Origin: an uncultured Cloacibacillus sp.
GTDB taxonomy: Bacteria; Synergistota; Synergistia; Synergistales; Synergistaceae
Assembly (NCBI GenBank): GCA_900545755.1
Contig: URAG01000078.1
Coordinates: 1-10,006, forward strand
Reading direction: 5' to 3'
DNA: 10,006 nt
Positions within the stretch are counted from its first letter, which is position 1; each line of letters opens with the position of its first letter. Under the pieces are notes generated by a model. The model was given only the letters and a program-made list of their open reading frames with translations, ran no database searches and was not told where the DNA came from. Shown here in pieces: positions 1-6,300 of this stretch. The position numbers and the translations under genes are program-made.

Positions 1-42
1 ACTACGTCAGAGGAGCTTTTGCCCATAGCTATAAGCTGAATG

Positions 43-72
43 AACTCCATGCATAGCATGGAGTTTTCTTTA
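43..72 (+). terminator. Rho-independent terminator of a transcript entering from the left
   Basis: A perfect 10-bp stem (43-52 with 56-65) closes on a 3-nt loop and is followed by a T-rich run (64-72, interrupted by one C). This is a normal intrinsic terminator for plus-strand transcription. The gene it serves lies almost wholly outside the window. One frame stays open from base 1 to a TGA at 37-39, just before the stem, and reads TTSEELLPIAIS, which may be the last residues of that protein. Twelve codons are too few to identify it. The minus-strand side has no T tract, so the terminator appears one-directional. Confidence 0.75.
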
Positions 73-78
73 TACAAT

Positions 79-111
79 AAAAAGGACTTAAGATGAAGTC
101 TTAAGTCCTTA
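79..111 (-). terminator. Rho-independent terminator of the tRNA-Ser/tRNA-Arg unit
   Basis: A perfect 12-bp inverted repeat (82-93 with 99-110) has a 5-nt loop. On the minus strand it runs into a T5 tract (79-83 on the plus strand is AAAAA). It lies 15 bp past the 3' end of tRNA-Arg, so it should end the two-tRNA transcript. With the plus-strand terminator at 43-72 it forms a convergent pair between opposing transcription units. Confidence 0.8.
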
Positions 112-125
112 TTGATGTTAAAAAA

Positions 126-202
126 TGGCGCGCCGGACAGGATTTGAACCCGTAACCTTTGGATCCGTAGTCCAATGCTCTATCCAGTTGAGCTACCGGC
201 GC
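126..202 (-). tRNA. tRNA-Arg (anticodon ACG)
   Basis: This is a 77-nt tRNA. The acceptor stem GCGCCGG pairs with CCGGCGC in seven Watson-Crick pairs, followed by discriminator G and an encoded CCA. The anticodon stem TTGGA/TCCAA holds the loop CTACGGA, giving anticodon ACG. In bacteria, A34 of tRNA-Arg(ACG) is normally deaminated to inosine by TadA so that it reads CGU, CGC and CGA. The T arm GGTTCAAATCC is standard. The gene lies 14 bp downstream of tRNA-Ser and should be processed from the same precursor. Confidence 0.97.
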
Positions 203-216
203 GTATAGCGTTTTTA

Positions 217-312
217 TGGCGGTGAGGCAGGGATTTGAACCCTGGAGGGAGCTTTATGGCCCCCTACCCGCTTAGCAGGCGAGCGCCTTCAGCCTAGCTC
301 GGCCACCTCACC
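217..312 (-). tRNA. tRNA-Ser (anticodon GCU)
   Basis: This is a 96-nt class II tRNA. The acceptor stem GGTGAGG pairs with CCTCACC, followed by G and an encoded CCA. The anticodon arm CTCGC/GCGGG (one T-G wobble) holds the loop CTGCTAA, giving anticodon GCU for the AGC and AGU codons. A long GC-rich variable arm, typical of serine tRNAs, lies between the anticodon and T arms. It is the first gene of the pair, with the promoter at 323-351 directly upstream. Confidence 0.97.
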
Positions 313-322
313 AACGCGGAAT

Positions 323-351
323 ATTCTATTATGGAAGCGCGGATTTGTCAA
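323..351 (-). promoter_or_regulatory. Sigma-70-type promoter of the tRNA unit
   Basis: On the minus strand a perfect -35 box TTGACA (346-351) is separated by exactly 17 nt from TAGAAT (323-328), which matches the -10 consensus at 5 of 6 positions. The expected start is near 316, a few bases before the mature 5' end of tRNA-Ser at 312, so the leader is very short. This strength suits a stable-RNA promoter. No clear UP element or regulatory site is visible, although the DNA upstream of the -35 box is AT-rich. Confidence 0.85.
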
Positions 352-626
352 CGATTTATTTTCAACTATTTTAAGATTTTTATGCAGGACTGCGGAGCAC
401 TCCTCATGCCGCCGCGAAGCGGGCCAAAGCTTTGATGTTTCTTCGCTCTTTTGCCGAGTTTTCGTTTCGTTATCCCGCCTTGCCGGGCTTTCAGCAGGCG
501 TCAAAACGGGAGAAATTCGTATGCCCCACTATCTTCCGCGCCAGTTTCGGCGCACCGGCTGACGCGGCGATCAAGATAATGCTCTTTGTAGAGAAGGAAG
601 CGGATCAACCGTGAGAGGACAAAACT
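352..626. other. Intergenic stretch without a convincing gene
   Basis: This lies between the tRNA promoter and the hairpin downstream of the lrp-type gene. The only open frame of note is on the plus strand. It begins with TTG at 432, has no good ribosome binding site, and ends with TGA at 612-614, 12 bp before the 627-666 hairpin. Its second half (roughly 510-614) has coding-like codon use and ends in the residues FVEKEADQP, but I do not recognise it. It could be the tail of a decayed gene or chance. Nothing else with structure is visible here. Confidence 0.4.
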
Positions 627-668
627 AAAGCCGCCGCGGCCTTTTGCCCCGCCACAGCGGCTTTTTGT
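625..668. terminator. GC-rich hairpin, probable terminator of the lrp-type gene
   Basis: An 8-bp outer stem (627-634 with 657-664) encloses a second 4-bp GC stem (636-639 with 649-652). On the plus strand it ends in TTTTT. On the minus strand it ends in GGCTTTAGTTTT. It lies about 40 bp past the stop of the minus-strand lrp-type gene, so its main role is probably to end that transcript. It can act in both directions. The loop is long for an intrinsic terminator, which lowers confidence. Confidence 0.55.
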
Positions 669-703
669 TCCATAAACAAGATTTAGCGGTACAGCTCTGC
701 TTT

Positions 704-1183
704 TTACTGCTGTGTGTTCCCGGCGGGTTGTTTTACAGGATCTATCGGGCGCGAGACTACGGGGGACGAGAGGACTATCGCCGTGGTCGTCATGCCGCAG
801 CTTCCCATTTTACTGATTACTTCTTCTAAGTGTCCGACTGATGAGACGATGACCTTGAGGATGACGCCGTCGCTTCCCGTCAGGTGGTGACATTCGAGGA
901 CTTCAGGAATGGATTTCGCAAGCTCATCCGCCTGCGCCAGGAAGGACACTGGTATCGATAGGCGGACGAAAGCCATTATCGGATAGCCGACGCGCGACTG
1001 ATCGACTATAGCGCGATAGCCGAGTATTATCCCAGCCTCCTCCATGCGGCGGACGCGCTCGGCGACGGCCGGTGACGAGAGCCCGACTTTGCGGCCCAGC
1101 TCGTTGAAGGATATTCTGCCGTCCTCCTGGAGGATCCGGAGTATCTGTCTGCCAATGTCGTCAAGAAGTTTATTGCTGAGCAT
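704..1183 (-). CDS. Lrp/AsnC-family transcriptional regulator
   Basis: This 159-residue protein has the usual length and layout of the Lrp/AsnC (feast/famine) family. An N-terminal winged helix-turn-helix is at about residues 8-60, with recognition region NELGRKVGLSSPAVAERVRRMEEAGII. A C-terminal RAM domain of alternating strands and helices is at about 68-145, including the effector-side turn TGSDGVILKV. Family members bind DNA as dimers or octamers and sense amino acids, commonly regulating amino-acid synthesis, breakdown or uptake. The effector cannot be read from sequence. ATG at 1183 places the first helix normally, but its ribosome site is weak (a purine-rich AGAAGGG about 9 nt upstream). 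It lies downstream of carB on the same strand but behind a terminator, so it is probably transcribed alone. The upstream DNA (1200-1245) is very AT-rich, with a poor -35/-10 pair. Confidence 0.93.
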   Translation of the reverse strand: MLSNKLLDDIGRQILRILQEDGRISFNELGRKVGLSSPAVAERVRRMEEAGIILGYRAIVDQSRVGYPIMAFVRLSIPVSFLAQADELAKSIPEVLECHHLTGSDGVILKVIVSSVGHLEEVISKMGSCGMTTTAIVLSSPVVSRPIDPVKQPAGNTQQ

Positions 1184-1354
1184 CTGTGAGACCCGCCCTT
1201 CTCATAATAAAATAAATTTTTTAAATCATCCTGCTGTTAATATTAAGGCATTTTTGCAGAAAAAGGAATAGCAGATAAAGAATTTTTACGAGAAAATGAC
1301 GTTTCTGCTTTTTATGGCGTTATGCGGCGTATCAACGTTCTCTGCCGAGTTTCC

Positions 1355-1388
1355 CCAAAAGAAAGGAGGGCGCGCTGCGCGTCCTCCT
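1355..1388 (-). terminator. Rho-independent terminator after carB
   Basis: The arms 1365-1374 and 1378-1387 form a 10-position GC-rich stem with a 3-nt loop. One position is mismatched (A-C) when read as minus-strand RNA. On the minus strand the stem is followed by TTTCTTTTGG (plus 1355-1364). It starts about 26 bp past the carB stop, so it should end the carAB transcript and separate it from the lrp-type gene. Confidence 0.75.
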
Positions 1389-1413
1389 CCGCGTAAAATT
1401 TGCGATTTTCAGT

Positions 1414-4400
1414 TTATCTTTTGCCGAGTCCGGCTGCGACGGCCCACGCAGCCGATATTGAGTGCAGGCACGGGATCCCGGCAGAGCAGGCGTGGCGACG
1501 TATCAGCGTGCCGTCTGCGATGTGGCGCTCGTTTCCGCCTGGGATGTTAAGCACCAAGTCCCAGCCGCCTGAACGCAGACGCTTCACAAGATCTTCGCGC
1601 TCGACGCATCCGGCCTCTATACCCCATTTTTTGAGGTATGCCGCCGTTCCTGCTGTCGCCTCGACCTCCCAGCCGAGCTGTTTGAAGAGCGCAGCTACCG
1701 GCATAGCCTCAGACTTTTCGCTGTCCGCTATGCTCATGAGGATGCGCCCGGACTGCGGCGGCGTCCAGCCAGTGCCGCGCAGCCCCTCCATTATTGCGTC
1801 GGAGAGGTTGTCGGCCATGCCGAGGCTTTCGCCGGTGGACATCATTCTCGGCCCGAGCTTCGGGTCGAGGCCGGGGAGCTTATCGTTGGAGAAGACGGGG
1901 ACCTTGACGCCCCATAGGCCGCTTTCCGGGTAGAGGCCGACGCCGTAGGGCATGTCGCGCAGCTTTTCGCCGAGCGCTAAGCCGACTGCAATGTCGACGA
2001 GCGGCAGGCCGGATATCTTGCTCGCGATCGGGACTGTGCGGCTGGCGCGCGGGTTCGCCTCGATTATCCAGAAGGCTCCGCCGCGAAGGACGAACTGGAT
2101 GTTGAGCAGCCCGTGGACGTTGAGCTCGCGCGATATCGTCGAAACGAAGTTCAAGACTTCGTCCTGCTGCTCCTTCGTGAGCGAGAAGCTTGGGAACACG
2201 GCTATCGAGTCGCCTGAGTGGATTCCGGCTGGGTCTATATGTTCGAAGATTCCTGGAATGAGCACGTCGCCGCCGTCGCATAGCGCGTCGCATTCAAACT
2301 CGCGGCCAGCGAGAAACTGGTCTACCATAACTTTCTGCCCCGGCACGGCGTCGAAGGCCTCTTTGAGGACCGCGACGAGCGCCTTTTCGTCGTAGACAGC
2401 GCGCATCGCGACTCCTCCAATGACGAAGCTCGGGCGTACCATAAGCGGGTAACCGAGTTTACCGGCTGCTTCGAGCGCCTCTTCGACCGAGGCGACGTCG
2501 ACGCCTTTCGGCTCCGGCACGCCTATGCGCGAGAGGAGGCGCGAGAACTGGCCGCGGTCCTCGGCGGCCTCTATGACCTTGGAGTCCGGGCCGAAGAGCT
2601 TCACCCCGCGCTCTGCAAGGTCTAGGCCGAGTCGCAGCGAGGTCTGTCCGCCGAAGCAGGCAAATACGCCAGCCGCCTTTTCGCGTTCGAGTATCGGCAT
2701 TGCGTCGTCGACGGTCAGCGGCTCGAGATAGAGCGCGTCGGATATGTCGTGGTCAGTGCTGACCGTCTCGGGGTTGACGTTCATCATTATCGCGCGGACG
2801 CCGCGGCGGCGCAGCGCTTCGACGGCCTTGACGCAGCAGTAGTCGAACTCGACGCCCTGAGCTATGCGTATCGGGCCGGAGCCGAGGACTACGACGCCGC
2901 CCTCGTGATCGCCGTGCGGGTCGTCGCCCGCGCCGGGCGCGCCGTAGTAGTAGCCGGAACCGGAGGGGAACTCGCCCGCGCAGCCGTCCACCTCGCGGTA
3001 GCCGGATATGCAGCCCTCTTCTTTTATAATTTTTCGCGCTTCATCTTCCGAGAGGCCTGCTGCGCTCGCTATCTGCGAGGCTGTGAAGCCCTTCATCGCG
3101 GCGCTCGCTATGTTGCCGTTGACGGCGCCGTCCTCTTCGAGATATTTTTCAGCAAGCTGTATCGCATTAAGCTGTTCTATGAAATAGCGGCGTATGTGCG
3201 TCCTGCGCGCAACCTCTTCAACGGTCGTCGAGCTGCGGCGCAGCAGCTCCGTTATCGCGTCGAGCCGCAGATGCGTCGGGCGGTTGACCTGTTCCCAGAG
3301 CTTGCGCGTCTCCCATGTGCGCAGCTTCCTATCCGGCAGGGTTTTGCCGCGCGCGACGGAGCGCCATGCCTTCGTCAACGCTTGAGCAAAGTTCGTGCCT
3401 ATGGCGAGCACTTCGCCGGTCGCCTTCATGCGCGGGCCGAGAGTGAAGTCCGCCTGCGGGAAGCTGTCGAAGGGCCACGAAGGGACCTTTACCGCGACGT
3501 AGTCGAGCGCCGGTTCGGAGAGAGCGCTGCCCGCGCCGGTGACCGGGTTCGCCATCTCGGTCAGTTCGAGGCCGAGCGCTATCTTCGCCGCCATGCGCGC
3601 GATCGGGTAGCCGGTCGCCTTGCTCGCGAGGGCGCTGGAACGGCTCGCGCGCGGATTTACCTCTATTACGTAATACTCGCTGCCGTCTGGAGCGAGCGCG
3701 AACTGAACGTTGCAGGCCCCGCGGATGTCAAGCGCATCGACTATCTTGAGCGCCGCCGTGCGCAGCATCTGCCATTCCTTGTCCGTGAGTGTCAGAGGCG
3801 GTGAGACGACGACGGAATCGCCCGTGTGGACGCCCATCGGGTCGATGTTCTCCATCCCGCAGACTGCGAGCGAGTTTCCGGCGCAGTCGCGGACGACTTC
3901 TATTTCCATCTCGTGCCAGCCTTCGAGGTAGCGTTCTATCAACGCGTGGCCGACGGGCGACGCCGCCAGCGCGTCCTCAGTCTGGACTACGAAATTCGCA
4001 ACGTCGCGCACGACGGAGTTCCCGGAGCCGCCGAGCGTGAAGTCGGGGCACAAAATCAGCGGCAGCGGCGTGGGCAGCGCGAACTCCTGCGCCTCTGCGA
4101 CGGACGAAATTCCGCGGCTGGCTATAATCGGCTGCCCCGCGTCGAGCATCGCGCGGCGGAAGGGCTCGCGCGCCTCGGCGCGTTCGACAGCCTCCGGCTG
4201 CGTGCCGAGGACGCGGCATTTATGGCGCTTCCATATTCCAAGCTTTTCGCACTCCATGCAGAGGTTCAGCCCGGTCTGCCCGCCGAGCGTAGCGACTACG
4301 CCGTCTGGGTTGTGCTCCTTCAGGATTTCCTCAACGACGTCTGGCCGAAGCGGGCGAATATAGACGACGTCCGCTACAGAGCTGTCCGTCTGTATCGTCG

Positions 4401-4551
4401 CGGGGTTGCTGTTGAGCAGGATGACGCTGCATCCTTCTTCTTTTAGCGCGCGGCAGGCCTGCGTGCCCGCGTAGTCGAACTCCGCGGCCTGTCCTATCTT
4501 TATCGGGCCGGAGCCCAGCACAAGAACTTTTCTGATAGTTGCGTCTCTCAT
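1414..4551 (-). CDS. carB: Carbamoyl-phosphate synthase large subunit
   Basis: CarB uses two ATP, bicarbonate and ammonia (tunnelled from CarA) to make carbamoyl phosphate for pyrimidines and arginine in the cytoplasm. The 1045 residues cover the whole family layout (E. coli CarB is 1073). The carboxyphosphate half is residues 1 to about 400, with GSGPIKIGQAAEFDY, NSNPATIQTD, GGQTGLN, ENIDPMGVHTGDS and NPRASRSSALASKATG. A helical oligomerisation domain spans about 400-545. The carbamoyl-phosphate half is about 548-930, with EFDYCCV, NPETVSTD, GGQTSL, HIDPAGIHSGDS and NPRASRTVP. An MGS-type allosteric domain spans about 933-1045 and keeps ATAGTA. Two normally conserved positions differ: the first-half arginine equivalent to E. 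coli Arg169 is Cys168 (reads LCPDFTLGG), and the second-half GGRAM motif reads GGVAM (Val714). The start ATG lies one base after the carA stop, with GGGAG about 10 nt upstream inside carA. Co-translation with carA is likely. Confidence 0.98.
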   Translation of the reverse strand: MRDATIRKVLVLGSGPIKIGQAAEFDYAGTQACRALKEEGCSVILLNSNPATIQTDSSVADVVYIRPLRPDVVEEILKEHNPDGVVATLGGQTGLNLCMECEKLGIWKRHKCRVLGTQPEAVERAEAREPFRRAMLDAGQPIIASRGISSVAEAQEFALPTPLPLILCPDFTLGGSGNSVVRDVANFVVQTEDALAASPVGHALIERYLEGWHEMEIEVVRDCAGNSLAVCGMENIDPMGVHTGDSVVVSPPLTLTDKEWQMLRTAALKIVDALDIRGACNVQFALAPDGSEYYVIEVNPRASRSSALASKATGYPIARMAAKIALGLELTEMANPVTGAGSALSEPALDYVAVKVPSWPFDSFPQADFTLGPRMKATGEVLAIGTNFAQALTKAWRSVARGKTLPDRKLRTWETRKLWEQVNRPTHLRLDAITELLRRSSTTVEEVARRTHIRRYFIEQLNAIQLAEKYLEEDGAVNGNIASAAMKGFTASQIASAAGLSEDEARKIIKEEGCISGYREVDGCAGEFPSGSGYYYGAPGAGDDPHGDHEGGVVVLGSGPIRIAQGVEFDYCCVKAVEALRRRGVRAIMMNVNPETVSTDHDISDALYLEPLTVDDAMPILEREKAAGVFACFGGQTSLRLGLDLAERGVKLFGPDSKVIEAAEDRGQFSRLLSRIGVPEPKGVDVASVEEALEAAGKLGYPLMVRPSFVIGGVAMRAVYDEKALVAVLKEAFDAVPGQKVMVDQFLAGREFECDALCDGGDVLIPGIFEHIDPAGIHSGDSIAVFPSFSLTKEQQDEVLNFVSTISRELNVHGLLNIQFVLRGGAFWIIEANPRASRTVPIASKISGLPLVDIAVGLALGEKLRDMPYGVGLYPESGLWGVKVPVFSNDKLPGLDPKLGPRMMSTGESLGMADNLSDAIMEGLRGTGWTPPQSGRILMSIADSEKSEAMPVAALFKQLGWEVEATAGTAAYLKKWGIEAGCVEREDLVKRLRSGGWDLVLNIPGGNERHIADGTLIRRHACSAGIPCLHSISAAWAVAAGLGKR

Positions 4552-4552
4552 C

Positions 4553-5611
4553 CTAATTTCTCCCTTGGCGCGCGGCCTTCATGCGGTCGATGAAATTATC
4601 GAAAATGTATGAGGCGTCCTCCGGACCCGGCGAAGCCTCGGGATGGAACTGCACCGAGAGCGCGTCGTAACGCCTGTGGCGAAGCCCCTCGACAGTGCCG
4701 TCGCCGAGGTGTTTGTAGGCGACCTCGAGCTCCGTTCCTGCGAGGCTCGCTGCGTCCACCGCGTATTGGTGGTTCTGGCTCGTCAGCAGGCCGCGTCCTG
4801 TGGCGAGGTCGAGCACCGGCTGGTTCGCCCCGCGGTGGCCGAAGGATAATTTCTTCGTCTTTCCGCCGCAGGCCATCGCGAGCAGCTGATTTCCGAGGCA
4901 GACGCCGAGCAACGGCAGACGCCCAAGGAACTTCGCCGCCTCCGCTGCCTCGCGCCCAAGCACCGAGGGATCCCCCGGGCCGTTGCTCAGCAACACGCCG
5001 TCAGCGCCGCTGTTCAGCACGGTATCTGCAGGAGTGTCGTGCGGGAAACGGATCACACGGCAGCCGCGGCGCTCCATGCTGCGGATTATGTTCTCCTTCA
5101 CTCCGTAATCCATCACCGCGACGGTCAGATCCCCGCCGCCGCTTATCACCGGCATGTCGCACGAAACCTCATCCACGAGTGTCGGCGGAAGCTCCGCAAG
5201 CTCGGGCGGCACGGGCGCCGTGTCGAGACGGCCCATCATCGAGCCGACCTCGCGGATCTTGAGAATAAGTCCGCGCGTATCTATGTCGTGCACTATCGGG
5301 CGGCCGTTCTCCGCCATCCAGTCGTGTAAACTTTCAAAGCGCCCGCATTCCGTTTCGTCGAGTCGCGTCATCAGAGCCGCGCGCGCCCATACGCGACTGC
5401 CTTCGAGGTTATCCTTGTCTATTCCATAAATCCCGATAGGCGGGAAAGCGAAAACGATGATCTGTCCGTTATACGACGGGTCGGTCAAAGTCTGCGGATA
5501 GCCGCACGAGGCCGTCGTGAAGACCACTTCGCCCTCAACCGGGCCGTCGAGCCTGCCACGCCCGCGCCAGACGGAACCGTCGCTCAACGTCAGATAAACG
5601 AAATCCTTCAT
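4553..5611 (-). CDS. carA: Carbamoyl-phosphate synthase small (glutaminase) subunit
   Basis: CarA hydrolyses glutamine and passes the ammonia to CarB. The N-terminal CPSase domain (about residues 1-140) shows SDGSVWRGRG, GEVVFTT, GYPQTLTDPSY and a FPPIGIYG segment. The class I glutamine amidotransferase domain follows (about 165-345), with SNGPGDP, the nucleophile Cys238 in GVCLGNQ and the His323/Glu325 pair in FHPEASPGP, so the catalytic triad is intact. The usual CLGHQ reads CLGNQ, a position that varies among class I amidotransferases. I choose ATG at 5611 (352 residues) because AAGGAG lies 10 nt upstream. The longer frame from a TTG at 5635 adds eight residues (MSRRSTKC) that overlap this ribosome site. 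The TAG stop is one base from carB. Transcription should start from the promoter at 5705-5732. Confidence 0.97.
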   Translation of the reverse strand: MKDFVYLTLSDGSVWRGRGRLDGPVEGEVVFTTASCGYPQTLTDPSYNGQIIVFAFPPIGIYGIDKDNLEGSRVWARAALMTRLDETECGRFESLHDWMAENGRPIVHDIDTRGLILKIREVGSMMGRLDTAPVPPELAELPPTLVDEVSCDMPVISGGGDLTVAVMDYGVKENIIRSMERRGCRVIRFPHDTPADTVLNSGADGVLLSNGPGDPSVLGREAAEAAKFLGRLPLLGVCLGNQLLAMACGGKTKKLSFGHRGANQPVLDLATGRGLLTSQNHQYAVDAASLAGTELEVAYKHLGDGTVEGLRHRRYDALSVQFHPEASPGPEDASYIFDNFIDRMKAARQGRN

Positions 5612-5650
5612 ACACTTCGTGCTCCTTCGCGACAAGGTGAAAAATAAACC

Positions 5651-5674
5651 GAAACTATATTTTTGTTAAGTTTC
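5651..5674 (-). promoter_or_regulatory. Weak inverted repeat in the carA 5' leader
   Basis: GAAACT and AGTTTC (5651-5656 and 5669-5674) form a 6-bp inverted repeat around an AT-rich 12-nt loop, in the middle of the roughly 87-nt carA leader. It lacks a following T run, so it is not a terminator or obvious attenuator. It overlaps the downstream copy of the 11-bp direct repeat by three bases. A role is possible but unsupported. Confidence 0.25.
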
Positions 5675-5700
5675 ATATTTCACCCAGCGTTCATTTTTCA
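5672..5700 (-). repeat. Pair of 11-bp direct repeats at the carA transcription start
   Basis: On the minus strand TGAAAAATGAA (5690-5700) and TGAAATATGAA (5672-5682) match at 10 of 11 positions and are spaced 18 bp centre to centre. That is close to two helical turns, so a protein could bind both on a similar face. They start 4 bp past the -10 box and cover the expected +1 region. A bound protein would block initiation or early elongation. The position is that of an operator for arginine- or pyrimidine-responsive control, but the repeats do not clearly match a known ArgR box. Confidence 0.45.
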
Positions 5701-5704
5701 GAGT

Positions 5705-5732
5705 ATTATACCCGCAAAGAGAAAAACGTCAA
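5705..5732 (-). promoter_or_regulatory. Sigma-70-type promoter of carAB
   Basis: On the minus strand TTGACG (5727-5732, 5 of 6 to consensus) is followed after 16 nt by a perfect TATAAT (5705-5710). The expected start is near 5698, giving a leader of about 87 nt before the carA ATG at 5611. No terminator/antiterminator pair or PyrR-type attenuator is visible in the leader. Any control is more likely to act through a DNA-bound repressor, with the 11-bp repeats the best candidate site. Confidence 0.85.
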
Positions 5733-6220
5733 GCCCTTAAAAGATAAATTTTTTCGCTATAATGCAAATTCAACCGATTGCACAAAAATGACGTAAGCTC
5801 GGCGCTCGCGCAAGCGTGCAACAGGCTATATAACGGCATGCCGCGCCGCAAGGCACAAGCCGCGCAATATGCGCATCGGCTGTAATACGTATTGCAATGA
5901 TAATTTTCACCGCGCCGCCGTGTACGCGGTTTCCCGCTTATCGTACAAATAAATGACGCCGTTCTCGTAATTTCCAGGATAGAGCTTCAACGATAAACGC
6001 CGGAGGCGACATGGCGGAGGGCTCATTCCCGCCCCGCTTTTAGCGATTAACGGCGTGGCCCGTGCAGAAAATTCACGTAGCTGTATTGGTTCTATATGTG
6101 AAATTGAATTACTGCAGCAGGGACGTTTCTGCCGTTTCGCCGGCCGCGACGTGCGGAATCGCAGGCACAAAACGCCGCGGCACCGTTCATTGACATGAAA
6201 AGCATAACTCACAAGGCAGC
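5733..6220. other. Gene-poor, palindrome-rich tract between carA and the DNA glycosylase gene
   Basis: No gene is convincing in this stretch. It contains several symmetric elements: CGGCATGCCG (5834-5843), AATACGTATT (5884-5893), and a 9-bp stem with a 3-nt bulge built from AGCCG+CGCA and TGCG+CGGCT (5858-5881). An isolated plus-strand TATAAT (5758-5763) lacks a -35 partner. A minus-strand frame runs from a TTG at 6233 to TGA at 5907 with no ribosome site. Its last 27 codons (to LKLYPGNYENGVIYLYDKRE and a short tail) look protein-like, while the N-terminal part is arginine- and cysteine-rich and does not. This suggests a decayed gene or chance. I do not recognise a family. Confidence 0.45.
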
Positions 6221-6247
6221 AAAGGAGGCGCAAATGTTGCCTCTTTT
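6221..6247. terminator. Hairpin upstream of the DNA glycosylase gene, possible terminator
   Basis: AAAGGAGGC (6221-6229) pairs with GCCTCTTTT (6239-6247) over nine positions, with one G-T wobble and a 9-nt loop. Read on the plus strand it ends in TTTT, and on the minus strand in CCTTTG, so it could act as a weak intrinsic terminator insulating the glycosylase gene. Its left arm is also a perfect Shine-Dalgarno sequence, 5 nt before an ATG (6234) that opens a 10-codon frame ending at 6266. Which reading is right cannot be decided from sequence. Confidence 0.35.
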
Positions 6248-6261
6248 GCAGAACAGGCGTT

Positions 6262-6267
6262 TATAAT
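6262..6267 (+). promoter_or_regulatory. Candidate -10 box for the DNA glycosylase gene
   Basis: A perfect TATAAT lies 33 bp before the chosen ATG at 6301. The best -35 partner, TTGCCT at 6237-6242, is 19 nt away, which is longer than ideal. Transcription would start near 6274, just past the alternative ATG at 6271. This supports initiation at 6301. Confidence 0.45.
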
Positions 6268-6300
6268 AACATGGCAAGGCATAACGACGGAGGACACGCG

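Noticed and set aside
289..504. Minus-strand 71-codon frame
   Set aside because: It runs through the tRNA promoter and into the tRNA-Ser gene, so it cannot be a real protein gene.
1204..1240. lrp promoter built from TTAACA (1235-1240) and the AT-rich run at 1204-1217
   Set aside because: The best -10 candidate at proper spacing matches only 4 of 6 positions. The region probably holds the promoter, but the boxes cannot be assigned.
1880..4446. Long open frames on both strands inside carB, including a 351-codon plus-strand frame at 2749-3804
   Set aside because: They overlap a fully conserved carB and arise from its GC-rich third positions. Their translations are low-complexity Arg/Ala-rich sequence with no recognisable domain.
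4609..5429. Plus-strand open frames antisense to carA
   Set aside because: They are shadows of the carA codons, rich in Arg, Pro and Ser, with no family resemblance or ribosome site.
5758..5763. Plus-strand TATAAT divergent from the carA promoter
   Set aside because: No -35 element lies at a usable distance and no gene follows. In AT-rich DNA this can arise by chance.
6190..6195. Perfect TTGACA on the plus strand as a promoter for the glycosylase gene
   Set aside because: No -10-like hexamer lies 15-19 nt downstream, and the TATAAT at 6262 is far too distant.
5907..6233. Minus-strand 108-codon frame as an intact gene
   Set aside because: It starts at a TTG with no ribosome site, its first half looks random (Cys- and Arg-rich), and no family is recognised. 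It is kept only as a possible remnant in the tract description.
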